NCBI GenBank assembly: GCA_946699065.1
Contig: CAMPDV010000307.1
Coordinates: 124,001-188,000 of the forward strand
Direction of reading: 5' to 3'
DNA from: Loxodes magnus
Lineage: Eukaryota > Ciliophora > Karyorelictea > Loxodida > Loxodidae
DNA: 64,000 nucleotides
In this document: positions 1 through 12,002 of the stretch, one piece after another
Position numbering within the stretch: position 1 is the first letter of the stretch
Layout of the letters: each line of letters starts with the position of its first letter
Notes under the pieces: model-generated
The model's input: the letters and a program-made list of their open reading frames with translations, nothing else
What the model was told of the DNA's origin: nothing
Database searches by the model: none
Made by a program: the position numbers and the translations under genes

Positions 1-524
1 AAGATATTTTGTAATTGATTTGCACTGCTACAATGTTTATAGGAATCAGGCATATAATAATTAGCAAGACAATCCTAGTAAATTGTTTGAAAAGTATATT
101 CTCTTCTAAGCTTTGGAAAAGGAATTGCTGGCGTTTTTAAAGTATTTAGTAAATAATCTTGCATTATTTTAGCTTCATTTTCCGTCCAAATATTTCCTTC
201 AAGTTGTTTTCACTAGATTTAAGATCCTCTCTTATATAATAGTTTCCAATTAACTTTGACAATTTCTTTAATCACTTATAAGTCTCTTTCCTTTTATTAT
301 TTTACTTTATTAGATAAGGTTTCCAAATTAAACCAATTGTTTTCTCTAATTCATTTCTTCTTGCATAGCATGAATCATATTTCATTGCTATCATTTATTA
401 TATTATTAGTTCTTTTGCACAGCAGCATTACTTTAAAAAGATCATTTATATCTAAAAATGCTGCTATCTTGGTCAGTGTATTTTTCATCAAAAACTTCTT
501 TTATAAGCTTGGACTTTCCTACAT
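1..524 (-). CDS. F-box protein, 5' part (runs off the left edge)
   Basis: Read with TAA/TAG as Gln, a minus-strand frame opens at an ATG at 524 and is still open at base 1. Residues about 17-56 look like an F-box (ITKIAAFLDINDLF-like core, then VMLLCKRTNNIINDSNEI), the module that binds Skp1 in SCF ubiquitin ligases. The part after it (LEGNIWTENEAK, then a Cys-containing stretch near the edge) is not recognised. In-frame TGA codons occur at codon 50 (375-377), codon 58 and near 220. The first sits exactly where F-boxes have their conserved C-terminal Trp; three TGG codons are also present. No frameshift is seen over 174 codons. A long plus-strand frame in 256-540 is the antisense shadow of this gene. 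Family call moderate; whether it is a gene or a pseudogene is open. Confidence 0.55.
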
Positions 525-2605
525 CTTTATTATTATCTAAAAACTAATTCTTTTATATCAATATTTTTTAACAGTAAAAATCATTTATGCTATTATTTTA
601 TATCTATTTAAGAATCTTTAAAAATGTAAAGCCAACAATTTTCTTTAGTATTCCTATATAAATTAAAATGTAAAAATTAATTATAAGATACTTAAATTTG
701 ATAAGGATAATTTTATTTGGTTTAATTCATTTTTATATTATAAGACTCTTAGTATTTTTAACTTATTTTTATTATAAGTTTTAAAGTATATGGATCTTAA
801 GTTACCTATCTCTATTAATTTATTCTTACTATTTTATTTTTATTTATTATGATATTTTCTTTTGCTACTATGCTTACTTGTTATAAAATTAATAAATTAA
901 GATTCACCCTAAAATTTAGGGATAATGCTGGTTACTTTTTAAATTAACTCAAAATAGCATATTTGGATTATTGTACTTAGATATAGGATATTTTCTTGTC
1001 GATCTTGAACAATTATATGATATCTCAAATACATCCAATGAAATTTAAAATCTTCTTAAATTAAATTGATAATAATTATTGTTGCAAAATAAATGGAATT
1101 TTGTCTTTTTAGCGAAGAATATGGTTTATAAAAGTGGTAATTTATTAGCGAACTTTTATTATTTTATATATTTCTTTGAAAATTCTAATAAACTTTTTTT
1201 ATCTTTATTCAATAACTTATCATCTTCTGAATGCTTATATTAATCCTCTTTACTTTTTCTCTTACAATTACATCTCTATTTTCTGCTAAAATTATTAAGG
1301 TTATATAACTAAATATTCCTTTTTAGTAAAATTTTCTTTAAAAGTTGTTATTAAAATAATTAATCTTTGATATCTCAAAACTCTGAGATGCAACTTCTAA
1401 TTATGATGTTAGATTAATTTGGGGATTAAATATGTTTAGAAAGTTTGCAGAGTCTTTTGTTTGCAATTTCTTTGATACTATTAAGATTCTTTTTTAAACA
1501 TCTTATTAACAATAAATTTTGTCTCTTCCTTTTAAAGGCACTCTCAGCTAGTTTCTGTTTTATTTTATCATATTATTATTTTAATTTTTCTTAAACAATT
1601 ACTAAGTTATTTTAATCATTGACCTCTGTTCTCTTGGATTTTATGGTTTTTCTTGAAGATAAAAATGTTTAATTAAAGACAATAATATAAGAAATATTTC
1701 CTTTATCGGTCTTTGAAATGCTTCTAGTTCTTTATTTTCGTAACTAAATTTAAGATTTTTTATTCATAAAAATAGTTTTTTACTTGCAATCTATTCCATT
1801 ACTAGCAGAATCATCTAGCTAGCTAAGATGTCTATTTTATAATTAAGTCTATTTCGAATCTCGATCTTCGCTACTAATTATTTTATCATCTCTATTTATT
1901 TAAAAAGCTAACTATTAGAATAATAGAAGTCGAAATCAAGATTTTAAACAAGTTACTTTAAAGAAAAAGTCTATTATTTTATACTTAAGAATTGGTAAAT
2001 TCCTCAGGATAGAAATTTACTAGGCATTTATATCCTAAAATCTTCCAGACAATAATTAGACCAAAAGCAAGAGAACAGTAAAATTTAGCTTTATGACAGT
2101 GAAATTTTTATAATGGTTGAATTTCTTATTCTTTAGCACCAATAATTAGCGATTCTCTTTAATATTAACTAAGATGTGATATATTTGGATTAATATTTGA
2201 ATATTTGCTTAATAATATAAAGGTAACATTTAAATATCACATAAAGTTTTAAAACTAATAACGAAGAATTGAAAAACTCTGCTTAAATTTCTATTTTTAA
2301 TTAAAGCTATTATATCTAAATAAATAAATTTAATGGTAATATAAATACTAAAAATAAAAAGATTTTTAATCAAAACTTAATTGAAAACTTTTAATTTTTT
2401 AATTAAGAAATCATTATACTTATCTGTTCATTTTAATATTATATTCTTTTGCTGATATTTTTTCAAGAATTAATACCTTTTATTTTACTCATAAATAACT
2501 AATTTAAAAATTGAAGATATTGTAAAATAAATAGAAAAGAAATAATAATTTTCCTCATACTATCAATATATGGTTATTGTAGAGTTTAGACTATTAATTT
2601 ATTCT
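525..2605. other. A+T-rich spacer with a weak minus-strand reading
   Basis: No recognised gene. On the minus strand a frame between about 1990 and 880 reads as Lys/Asn/Ile-rich protein when TAA/TAG are Gln (for example EDDKLLNKDKKSLLEF near 1230), but it holds about five TGA codons in 370, close to chance for this base composition. I do not call it a gene. Confidence 0.3.
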
Positions 2606-3468
2606 TTATTTTTCTACTATTAAATTAAATTAAAAATTTTATGGATAATGGAATGTTTCCTTAATATGTCCATAACCCCCTGCGTTACCTTTTACAGGGT
2701 CTCGGACTTGCTGGTGTCTCCACCCAAGTTCATTTCCGAGCTTTCCGAATGGTCTTGGAGTTATCTTTTTTCTTCAAAGCTAACCATCCGAGGAAGGATA
2801 AAAATTTGTAAGTTCTTTCCAAATATTTTTTATTGTTTACCAATTCCTCCTACACTTTTTTCATAAGTGAAATAAACTGTCGCATATATAACATTTTTTC
2901 TTGAAAATTTTTTCTAACGTCATAGGTTATTCTTCTATCACCATTGGATTATTATTTCTTTTTAGGCCTTATTCCTCTAATTTCCCTAGTCTCTTTTTTA
3001 TGTCCGTTATTTATTAAAATGCGTTTTCATACTTTAAGAAATCTGTTCCCATTTATTCATCAATTCTTACTATATCGCATTCTATTTCTTAATATCTGTT
3101 GTTAATGTCCTCTTTGGTCACAAATTCATTATGCGGTCTCTCGTCCTCGACATGATCTTATAAGTCTTATTGTAAACTCAAGACGTAATATTCGAGGTTC
3201 TCTACCTTATAAATGTAATCAAAAATGGTTTAAGCAAGAGACTTTTTATCTAAGTTCATAAGTTGTTCGAAGGTGTAACTTTTTTTTAAAATCTTGGAAG
3301 GAAATTATTTTTCTTCTGAGATTTTACAATATTATTTATTTTTTGTCTTTGTTGGAGTTTGTTAGAGTTGAAAAGATTGATCTAAGGAGCTACAAGAAGC
3401 CTTTTAGTCGAGAAAGTCTTTGTTCCATTCCGCCATCTTTTTTTTCTAATATATTATTTTTCTACTAT
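2606..3468 (-). mobile_element. ORF1-only retroposon, copy A, with 15-bp target duplication
   Basis: An 833-bp body (2621-3453) lies between perfect 15-bp direct repeats TTATTTTTCTACTAT at 2606-2620 and 3454-3468. On the minus strand the body starts 17 nt before the ATG of one coiled-coil/zinc-knuckle ORF and ends in TTTAA repeats (2621-2640). It is clearly more GC-rich (2650-2780) than its surroundings. Target duplications plus a simple-repeat 3' tail are signs of target-primed reverse transcription (established for non-LTR elements). There is no reverse transcriptase in the body, so it must have been moved in trans. Confidence 0.8.
2640..3436 (-). CDS. ORF1/Gag-like protein of copy A: coiled coil and CCHC zinc knuckle
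   Basis: ATG at 3436; the frame is open to a TGA at 2774-2776 (220 codons) and stays protein-like beyond it to about 2640. The N-terminal third is Gln/Ser/Lys-rich, the middle (LSLQQDLQDHVEDE, then DIKKRLGKLEEQ) is predicted coiled coil, and 2852-2893 encodes a C-x2-C-x4-H-x4-C knuckle (CYICDSLFHL-TGA-KKC). One in-frame TGA lies inside the knuckle at 2861-2863. The TGA at 2774 falls at the aromatic position of a motif shared with the other copies (SDGQL-TGA-RKKITPRP here, SDGSIYKIKMEPR at 40.65 kb), so the original protein read through it. CCHC knuckles bind nucleic acid in retroelement ORF1/Gag proteins. No frameshift is seen, so this is the best-preserved ORF1 in the window. Confidence 0.7.
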
Positions 3469-3899
3469 ACTATTATTTTAAAATTAGTAAATCCAAATAT
3501 TTAATTTATTAGCAAACACTAAAAATATAATATTTTAAAAGTATATATGTTTATCAAATTTCTAATTAAAATACTAAAAATTAATTCAAAAAATCTAAAT
3601 TTAAAATGTAAAGGCTAAAACTACCGAAAATATATTAGAGAATTATTTTAATCTATTTGTTTGCCTTTATTTACATATAATCAATTAAATCAATATAAAT
3701 CAAAGTATAAATCAAATTATTAATATATCAAAAATATTAAATCAAATACTCTTCAATTTTCACCTATAATGAGTTAACTTATTTATTTATTCTCCTCCTT
3801 ATCACTTTTCATTCAAAGTGGACTCATTTTTTATACGTCTAAGCCGTAATATAAGAATGATATCCTCTAGTGATCATCAAACTGACCTAATTAGAATTT
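3469..3899. other. A+T-rich spacer
   Basis: Mostly low-complexity A+T sequence; no gene or RNA recognised. Confidence 0.5.
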
Positions 3900-4433
3900 T
3901 TGGGCATTAAATAAGTATCCATGTTCTGATAAAATTCCCATTCTGAAAATAAAGAAAGAAAGGCATTTGAGTCTCTACAGTTTAGCTGTGCTGCAAGAGC
4001 TTCCATTTAATACAAGCGATTAAACTAATAAATCTCAAGAGAAAACCTTAGGAAATTGTATTAAGCACAGTAGATTGATATTCCATTGAAATTTCCTTTA
4101 AACATGCTGGAAAATCTTATTGCGTTCAAGATCCAAAATCCTAGCCTTCTATTTTTAATATAATATATAATAAAAAATATTTAAATGAAGGTTTCCAAAT
4201 TTTTGCCTTCTTAGCTTTAGTAGGTGGAACCTCTGAAGGTAATTAAGCCATCAATCAAGGGATGAAGAAAGGATAGCTTCATCAGAGTTGGGAAATTAAG
4301 TACCTATAATAAACTTTTTTTCACTGAATTAATTTATCCTTGAAACCTGGAAAGAAATAACCTTTGCTTGTGGCGCTGTTTGACCTTGAAGTAAGTGATA
4401 TGTGATCACAGCTTTAGTAGTTTCAAGAGACAT
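3900..4433 (-). pseudogene. Broken gene of unknown family
   Basis: GC is higher here than in the flanks. From an ATG at 4433 the minus strand reads MSLETTKAVITYHLL, then QGQTAPQAKVISF. After that the frame can be followed only in pieces: PGTQFPNSDEAILSSSL and DGLITFRGSTYQSQEGKN lie in different frames near 4260-4220, and KEISMEYQSTVLNTIS lies near 4090. A 44-nt GT...AG stretch between the first two pieces could be an intron, but later shifts look like indels. I do not recognise the family. It ends close to the start of the 6.2-kb tandem duplication. Confidence 0.35.
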
Positions 4434-4774
4434 TCTTAATTTTTCAAGATTTATCCCATTTAATCGTGATAAATCTAATAATAGTGAAACCGCGTTAATT
4501 TAATTAATTAATATAAAAAATATAACAATTAAAATATACATGCTTTATTTAAAGGTGAAAGTAAATATTTAAAAATTAAAAATAATTAGAAATTAAAGCT
4601 AAAATATTATTAAATAGACTTTTAATTTTTTATTATAATTCATCTTATAGATTTTTATTGATATGCTATTGTATTTTAGAAAATTTAAAAACCTTAGTAT
4701 CAATAATTATATAAAATAAATATGATAAAACTCAAATTTTAAAATTATTATAATAATTAAAAAGATCTTTAAAT

Positions 4775-5800
4775 TCAATATTTTAAAGTAATTAGTTTAA
4801 AGTTTTATTGCTGCTCAAAAAATATTTTTCTCACTTCTTTAGAGATTCTTAACTTATTTAAATTCTTTAATAACTCCTCAAATATTTCATTCACTAATTT
4901 GTTATTTTCTTCATATGGAAGGTTTTAATCCATTAATTATTGCACTTTTAAATGTAAGCTAGTTTGTATTTTTCCTTGCTTCTACAACTAAATTAATACT
5001 TTTTATAAATTATCTTCGTATTTTATCTGAGTAACTATTATTTATTCTATCCCATATCCTTATTAAAGTAAAGCGATTATAATCTCACTATTAATTGTCG
5101 CTAAATTTTTTATTTTTATTATTATATTTATCATGTTTTATAGATTCATTTCTATAGGGTCTTATTATAGATTATAAATAGGGCTTATTTACTAGTAATC
5201 TTAATGAAGCTTTGATATTTCGTTCTAAACTTGTTCATTTAGGTCGTCATTTATCATGTCTAAAGTAGGAATTCCTATAAGTTACAAACTTTATTTGGAA
5301 GCTTATGTTTTTATTATTTGGCTAATAGTGTACTTGTTACTTTCAGTCAACATTCTCCTAACTATACAACAATTTTAATGTCCAATATTTTCTAGATCTT
5401 GCTTAATGATATGAAAAGCAAATAAATAAAAATTGCTGCTTTATTAAAACTGATTAACTGCTTCTTTGATGGAACTTTTTATTTATGCGTTATATTTATA
5501 TAATTCTCCTATTTTCTCATTCTAATGCTTATCAATATCAAAAAGTCAAGCAATTCCCATTTTTTTCAAATGTCTTTCATATCCATATAATGTAGAGCGT
5601 GATTCTCCTTTTTATTCGCAAATAGAATTCTTTACTTTAAGTAAATTTTTCTTTGTTTAGGTTTTACCCTGCTATAGATTATAATCCTTCATTAACACAA
5701 TTATTTCATAAATAAATCTTGAATCTTTTCTGCTTCTTTTCTTCTCACTTGATTGTTCAACTAGATCACCTTTTACTTCTTAAAATGGTTAAATCTTCAT
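4775..5800 (-). CDS. Unrecognised 341-residue protein, copy 1
   Basis: ATG at 5800 to TGA at 4775-4777 gives 342 codons with no frameshift and a single internal TGA at codon 85 (5546-5548). So few TGA codons at this base composition (chance would give about six) supports real coding. The N-terminus is basic (SSEKKRSRKDSRF), followed by a Gln/Lys-rich segment and STLYGYERHLKKMGIA, which could be a helix-turn-helix-like DNA-binding region (inference). The C-terminal 150 residues are helical and Asn/Gln-rich (MINDDLNEQVQNEI, VNEIFEELLKNLNKL). There is no signal peptide or membrane segment. An identical-looking copy lies at 10977-12002. I do not recognise the family. Confidence 0.65.
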
Positions 5801-8800
5801 ATTAAATAAAGAATAATTGAAAATAATAAAGATAAACTTAGTTATAGTACAAATTATTTATTATCTTATAAATTAATTTCTTTATAAACTTAATATATTA
5901 GGAACTTTTCCAGTAATTGAAGTGGTGAAAAAATATATAATAACAATGACTTTATATAATAAATTAAAAAGTCATTTGATTATAAAATAATAATTTATGT
6001 ACTTTTTGTTATAACTTTATAATACAAATTTTCTATTCGTTTGCTTTATAAAATTTGTATCTTTCTAAAGAAATTAAAAGCTTTAATTAAGTTGTCTTTG
6101 TGTTATAAGTTTATTATAAGTAATTTATAGCTTTATCTTTATATTTTACTAATTTACTCTTTTTATTAATATTTATTTCAAGCTTGGTTAAGTATGCTTG
6201 TATTTCTTCTATATGTAAGTTAGGATGTTATATAGTCTTTTACGCTTCATTGTTTAATTTAAATTTTTTTAAGTTTTATATATCTAAAATAGTTTGTGGA
6301 AGATTGAAATTTAATCTTAAAACTATTTACAATAATTTTTATAATTTTTATTGTTGGAGAAGAGATATAAAGCTTACAAGGTATATTAAAATATTGGATT
6401 TTTAGATTATATTTATACAGATTAATTTTTACTTTATTCATTAAGTTAAGATAAGCTAGCTAAAGCTAATTTAAATTTTTGGATATCCTTTATAAAAGGT
6501 ATCTTAAAGTATGTTTAAACTGAGTAAAGAATTACAATTAATATATTTCTAAATAAAGCAACAGAAATAATTAAGAAAAGTATAACTAAAAATAAATTAT
6601 TAAATGGATTAATAATTTCTTTTGTAAATTATTAAAGGTTATATTATAAATCCTTTAGATTTCATAAATTATTAAAGAAATTAAAGCTTTATAGCTATTC
6701 TTTTTATCTTTTTTCTAATTTAAAGTTTTCTATTATTGAAGGAAAAATAGCTAGTTTTATCTAAATTTTATTTATTCTTTTGCTTATATAAAGAAGCATT
6801 CAGTTCAGCTATTATTTTTTTGCTCTTTATTTAAGGAAATGGTATCTATGTAATAATAAGCTCAATAATACCAGTTAATTATTGATTAAAAGATATATAG
6901 TTGTTTAGAAAAGAACTTATGAATAAGCTTTTGCTACTTAAAAGCTAAGATAAATATTGTTAATTATACTAATTCTTAGTCTAGCTAAGACCTTTGCTGA
7001 TATGATAAGGTTTATAAAATTAAATTTAACCTATTATTGCTTACTTAATTTTCAGTTAAGAATTTTAAAGCAAGGTAGAATGTTAATGAAATATATAAAG
7101 GGATCTTTTGGAATAAAATAAGAAATTTATTATTTAATCTAAAAAGGAAATTTTATCAGGTTAAATGATAAAGTACTCTAAATAGTTAATTTAGAAGTTA
7201 ATCTTCCATCTACAAGAAAGTATCAATACTCTTAAAAGGTATTCCAATATTTTTTTATTAGTTGTTTTCTCTCCAATAATCAAGGATTTTTAGTTTAAAG
7301 TTCTAAATATAAATAATAGATATATTTCTTATTGCTAATTTCTAATAAATTAGATAAAGTTCTTATGATTTATATGAGATATATGAAGTTATCTAAAACT
7401 TGATAAATAAAGATATTATTAATTAAATTTAAATCAATAAGTGTATAAGTATATTTATTAAGTTTTTATCATTAGTTGTTAAAAATAGAAAATTTCATAT
7501 TGAAGATATATATTTCTCAAATATCATATATAAATAAAGCAATATTGGTCTTCTTTTAAAGTATAATAAATTCTAGTGCATACCTACCAACATTATATTT
7601 ACCATAATATTTCAATAGTTAATCAACATTAAATATTTTATTCTTCGCTTTTCTTCTACTTATATATAAGCTACTAAAGAAATAATTTTAGCTTTTTTGT
7701 ATGTAACTCTGTATTAAAGAAGCATTTCGAATTTTTTTAAATAAAATAAAACTGATTATTTATAATTCCTTATGTTCAAGTTTTTTATTTTAAAATTTCT
7801 TATCTCTTGATTATTTTGGCAATAATTCACTCCATTTAAGATAGATATTAATTATTTATAATCAATCTCATCTGTTAAAACGTACAAATATTATAGTATA
7901 ATTTTAGGATTTAATAATTCGGTTTTATTCTTTATTTTTGAACTTATTATAAAATAAAATTATTTCAATCAAATTTTTCTTTTAACCAAATTGATTTCAA
8001 TGTGAACAGTCAAGTTTAAATTTATATCTCATTGTTTTTTCGCTCAATTTTGATATTTCTTTAAAAGTTATTTTAGAAATATGGATTTAAATAAAATTAT
8101 TCTACTAAATCTTTCATTTATTTTTATTGCATCTATCCTTTTATTTTTTCCTTCAAAAAGACTCTTTTATTATAATTTTTTTTAATACAAAGGTAAAATT
8201 CAATCATTACCAAAGAATCTACATTTTGAGTTTATAGTAAAGTTGATATATATGTGTTTTACTTAGAGAAATAGCATTAATTTAATAATTAGTATCCATA
8301 AAAATTAAAAAGCATCAAGTTTCACTATATTTAGTCTAAATCATAAAACTAATTTAAAGTAGTTCATTTATCTTTAATGATAACTTAATTTTATCTATTA
8401 AGCTATCTTTCTGAATGTTAATTATACTATTAAATTCTAAACAATTAGCTTATTTCAGAAAGCTTTTATGAAATTATTCTTTTTATTAAATAAATAAAAA
8501 GTTTGGATAAATAGTTTATAGATATAGCTATTATTTTAAGATAGTAAATGAAGTAGATAAAAATTTAATATTTTAACTTAAAAAGGAAATAGTAATAATA
8601 AAGGAATTTGAAAGTTTTATGTTTGATAAATGATAAAAGCCTAAATATAAGCTAGAACATTGTTAAGTATACTATTAATTTATTTAGAACTTTAGATATA
8701 TACAATAATTTATTTATGAGTTTATGTAGATTTAATATCTTTAGATTGGTTATAGTTAGGATTGTTTATTTAATTAAATATAGATAAAGATTTCAGAAAA

Positions 8801-9551
8801 ACTAATTATAAAATACTAATATTTTATTTACTTATAATATTCCTTTTTTTTAAATCTTACGAAGCTTCTATTTCTTTATAACCTTTTTTAAAGTAGGCAA
8901 TTATATGGATGTATAAAAATACAATAAATATAAACATTTAAAGGCTGAATTAGTTTATTTTCTTTAAGCTAAAGTACCTGTATTTATAAAAGTTCAACCT
9001 ACTTTTTTTAATGTAAGTGCATTCATTAGTTATTAAATTTCCCTAGAATAGATTTAATACAATAAACTTAATTTAAGAGTTAGTGCTTTCCTTAAGTCAA
9101 AATTATAAATTAATATATCTAGCTGCTATTTATTAGCAATCAGAATCATTATATAAGAGTATATTCTTATCTAAAGCAAAAATTATAAACTTTTTCATAT
9201 GTATTAAATTTATTTCGTTATGGTGCTTACTCTTATGGAAACAGAAATAGAAGTAAATGTAATTATTAAACTAATATGCAAGCTTTTCAAGAGTATATTT
9301 AATTATAAATTTAAATATACCTTATGAAATATCTAGAAGTTAAATAATAAAGTTCATTAAAATGTATATAAAACACATAAGATATTAAAGTAGAAATTAA
9401 AGCCAAATTAATAGCTACTATTTTTATTTATTCTAGTTTATTAATATAACTTAATACATTTCTTTATTTTATTTAAGCTTATTTAGAAATAACTAATGTG
9501 AGTAGAATTAAAATAATCTTATTTATGATGTTTGTTGTTATGCAAATCTGC
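5801..9551. other. A+T-rich block inside duplication unit 1, no recognised gene
   Basis: Short frames here (for example 6184-6405 plus and 6259-6441 minus) overlap on opposite strands and are of low complexity; I do not accept them. No RNA gene or transposon signature was seen. Confidence 0.4.
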
Positions 9552-10460
9552 TCATTTAAATAGAGGAAGATAATAATCAAAATGAGATTTGAAGATTCTT
9601 AATCCTTTATCAAGTTGCTTTAGCTCTTACATATCACTTTGCTCTAAGTTTATTTAGACTGATTTTAAGTTTTCTACTAATCTATTTTAATTACTAGTTT
9701 TAGGAATTACTGCTATATCTCTTTGGAGCTAGTAAGCAATCATAGTTTATGCTAATGTAGCATTGTATTTTTAAGCGATTTTCTTTATAACTTAATCTTC
9801 AAAAACGTTAAAATTTCTTCCCTTTTAATCCTACAAAGAATTAGAACCTAATGGAGCGTAAGCAACTGGCATTACATCATACTTTAAGCAGAACTCTACA
9901 AGCTCAGGTTGCTAGTTGTACATATGAATTTCGACTTAATTACAAATAGGCTTTATTTTAGCATATGATAGCAAATCGTATACTAAAATTGTATTATAAT
10001 TACTAACTCCTATATGCTTTACTAATCCTTCTTCAACTAAGCTTTCAAACTACGCCCAAACAAAATGTCTAGGAATGAAATCAATATCTCTAACTCCATT
10101 TTTATCTTCTTTAAAGCAATAAGGTCAATGAACTAGCAAGCAATCAAAATAATCAAATCCAATATTTTTAAGTGATTATACACAAGTTTCTCTTATTTTT
10201 CTCTACTCATTCATCCAAACTTTACTAGTAACAAACAAATCCTCTCTTCTAACCAGTCCTTTCTAGAAAACATTCTAAAAAGCTTTGTTCAACTCAGCAA
10301 AATTAAAATAGAAACTAGCAGTGTCAAAATGTCTTATTCCCTATCTAACTGCTGTTTCAACTATACTTGTAAAAACATTAGGATCTATTTAATAAGTACC
10401 AAGTCCTAATCTCTAAAATTAAGTTCCTGAAGTGAGAATTTTATAAGGAATCTTAAACAT
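9552..10460 (-). CDS. Aldo/keto reductase family protein, copy 1, with TGA at the HWP tryptophan
   Basis: ATG at 10460 to TGA at 9552-9554, 302 residues, in the usual size range of NADPH-dependent aldo/keto reductases, which are single (beta/alpha)8 barrels in the cytosol. Family marks: RHFDTASFYFN with catalytic Asp46 and Tyr51, FVTSKVW with Lys80, LLVH with His111, KHIGVSNY, PICNQVEIHMYNQQPELVEF, VMPVAYAPLGS, and near the C-terminus the cofactor-loop motif AVIPKTSNQNRLVENL. All four catalytic residues are kept. The single oddity is TGA at codon 112 (10125-10127), exactly the near-invariant Trp of the family's HWP motif. Two other Trp codons (KVW, FVWA) are TGG. The gene is intact otherwise and is repeated at 15745-16653. 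Substrate cannot be inferred. Confidence 0.85.
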
Positions 10461-10976
10461 ATAATATATAAAAATTAACTAAATAAGCTAGCAATTTAAT
10501 AATTTATCTACCTAATTATAACTCTTAAGTTAAAACTTCTAATAAGCTAAGTATTTAATTAGCTATATATCTTTATAAAAATAATTATTAGGCAATCTAT
10601 TTATCTTATTTATAAACAGTTCCCTTAGAATTTTGCTTTTTTTTTAGATTATAGTTACTTTTAAAAAATATTTAAAATCTAATAATAGTGAAACCGCGTT
10701 AATTTAATTAATTAATATAAAAAATATAACAATTAAAATATACATGCTTTATTTAAAGGTGAAAGTAAATATTTAAAAATTAAAAATAATTAGAAATTAA
10801 AGCTAAAATATTATTAAATAGACTTTTAATTTTATTATAATTCATCTTATAGATTTTTATTGATATGCTATTGTATTTTAGAAAATTTAAAAACCTTAGT
10901 ATCAATAATTATATAAAATAAATATGATAAAACTCAAATTTTAAAATTATTATAATAATTAAAAAGATCTTTAAAT

Positions 10977-12002
10977 TCAATATTTTAAAGTAATTAGTTT
11001 AAAGTTTTATTGCTGCTCAAAAAATATTTTTCTCACTTCTTTAGAGATTCTTAACTTATTTAAATTCTTTAATAACTCCTCAAATATTTCATTCACTAAT
11101 TTGTTATTTTCTTCATATGGAAGGTTTTAATCCATTAATTATTGCACTTTTAAATGTAAGCTAGTTTGTATTTTTCCTTGCTTCTACAACTAAATTAATA
11201 CTTTTTATAAATTATCTTCGTATTTTATCTGAGTAACTATTATTTATTCTATCCCATATCCTTATTAAAGTAAAGCGATTATAATCTCACTATTAATTGT
11301 CGCTAAATTTTTTATTTTTATTATTATATTTATCATGTTTTATAGATTCATTTCTATAGGGTCTTATTATAGATTATAAATAGGGCTTATTTACTAGTAA
11401 TCTTAATGAAGCTTTGATATTTCGTTCTAAACTTGTTCATTTAGGTCGTCATTTATCATGTCTAAAGTAGGAATTCCTATAAGTTACAAACTTTATTTGG
11501 AAGCTTATGTTTTTATTATTTGGCTAATAGTGTACTTGTTACTTTCAGTCAACATTCTCCTAACTATACAACAATTTTAATGTCCAATATTTTCTAGATC
11601 TTGCTTAATGATATGAAAAGCAAATAAATAAAAATTGCTGCTTTATTAAAACTGATTAACTGCTTCTTTGATGGAACTTTTTATTTATGCGTTATATTTA
11701 TATAATTCTCCTATTTTCTCATTCTAATGCTTATCAATATCAAAAAGTCAAGCAATTCCCATTTTTTTCAAATGTCTTTCATATCCATATAATGTAGAGC
11801 GTGATTCTCCTTTTTATTCGCAAATAGAATTCTTTACTTTAAGTAAATTTTTCTTTGTTTAGGTTTTACCCTGCTATAGATTATAATCCTTCATTAACAC
11901 AATTATTTCATAAATAAATCTTGAATCTTTTCTGCTTCTTTTCTTCTCACTTGATTGTTCAACTAGATCACCTTTTACTTCTTAAAATGGTTAAATCTTC
12001 AT
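10977..12002 (-). CDS. Unrecognised 341-residue protein, copy 2
   Basis: Same length, start context and reading as the gene at 4775-5800, including the internal TGA at codon 85 (11748-11750). See that entry for the description. Confidence 0.65.

Larger units (their letters stand above)
4471..10674. repeat. Tandem duplication, unit 1 (6.2 kb)
   Basis: The block from AAATCTAATAATAGTG at 4471 is repeated from 10675, with no spacer. Paired landmarks give offsets of 6204 at the start, 6202 at the 341-codon gene and 6193 at the reductase gene, so the copies differ only by small indels and scattered substitutions (for example around 7860-7905 against 14060-14100). The unit holds two minus-strand genes, at 4775-5800 and 9552-10460. 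It could be a true recent duplication or an assembly artefact; the small differences favour a real duplication. Confidence 0.9.

Noticed and set aside
256-540. 94-residue plus-strand hydrophobic ORF
   Set aside because: It is the antisense of the F-box gene.
880-1990. 370-codon minus-strand frame
   Set aside because: It contains about five TGA codons, which is what random sequence of this composition gives, and no paralog or domain supports it.
6184-6441. Overlapping plus and minus ORFs (repeated at 12386-12643)
   Set aside because: Low-complexity Lys/Asn/Ile/Phe composition on both strands and no domain; chance frames in A+T-rich DNA, repeated only because the 6.2-kb unit is.
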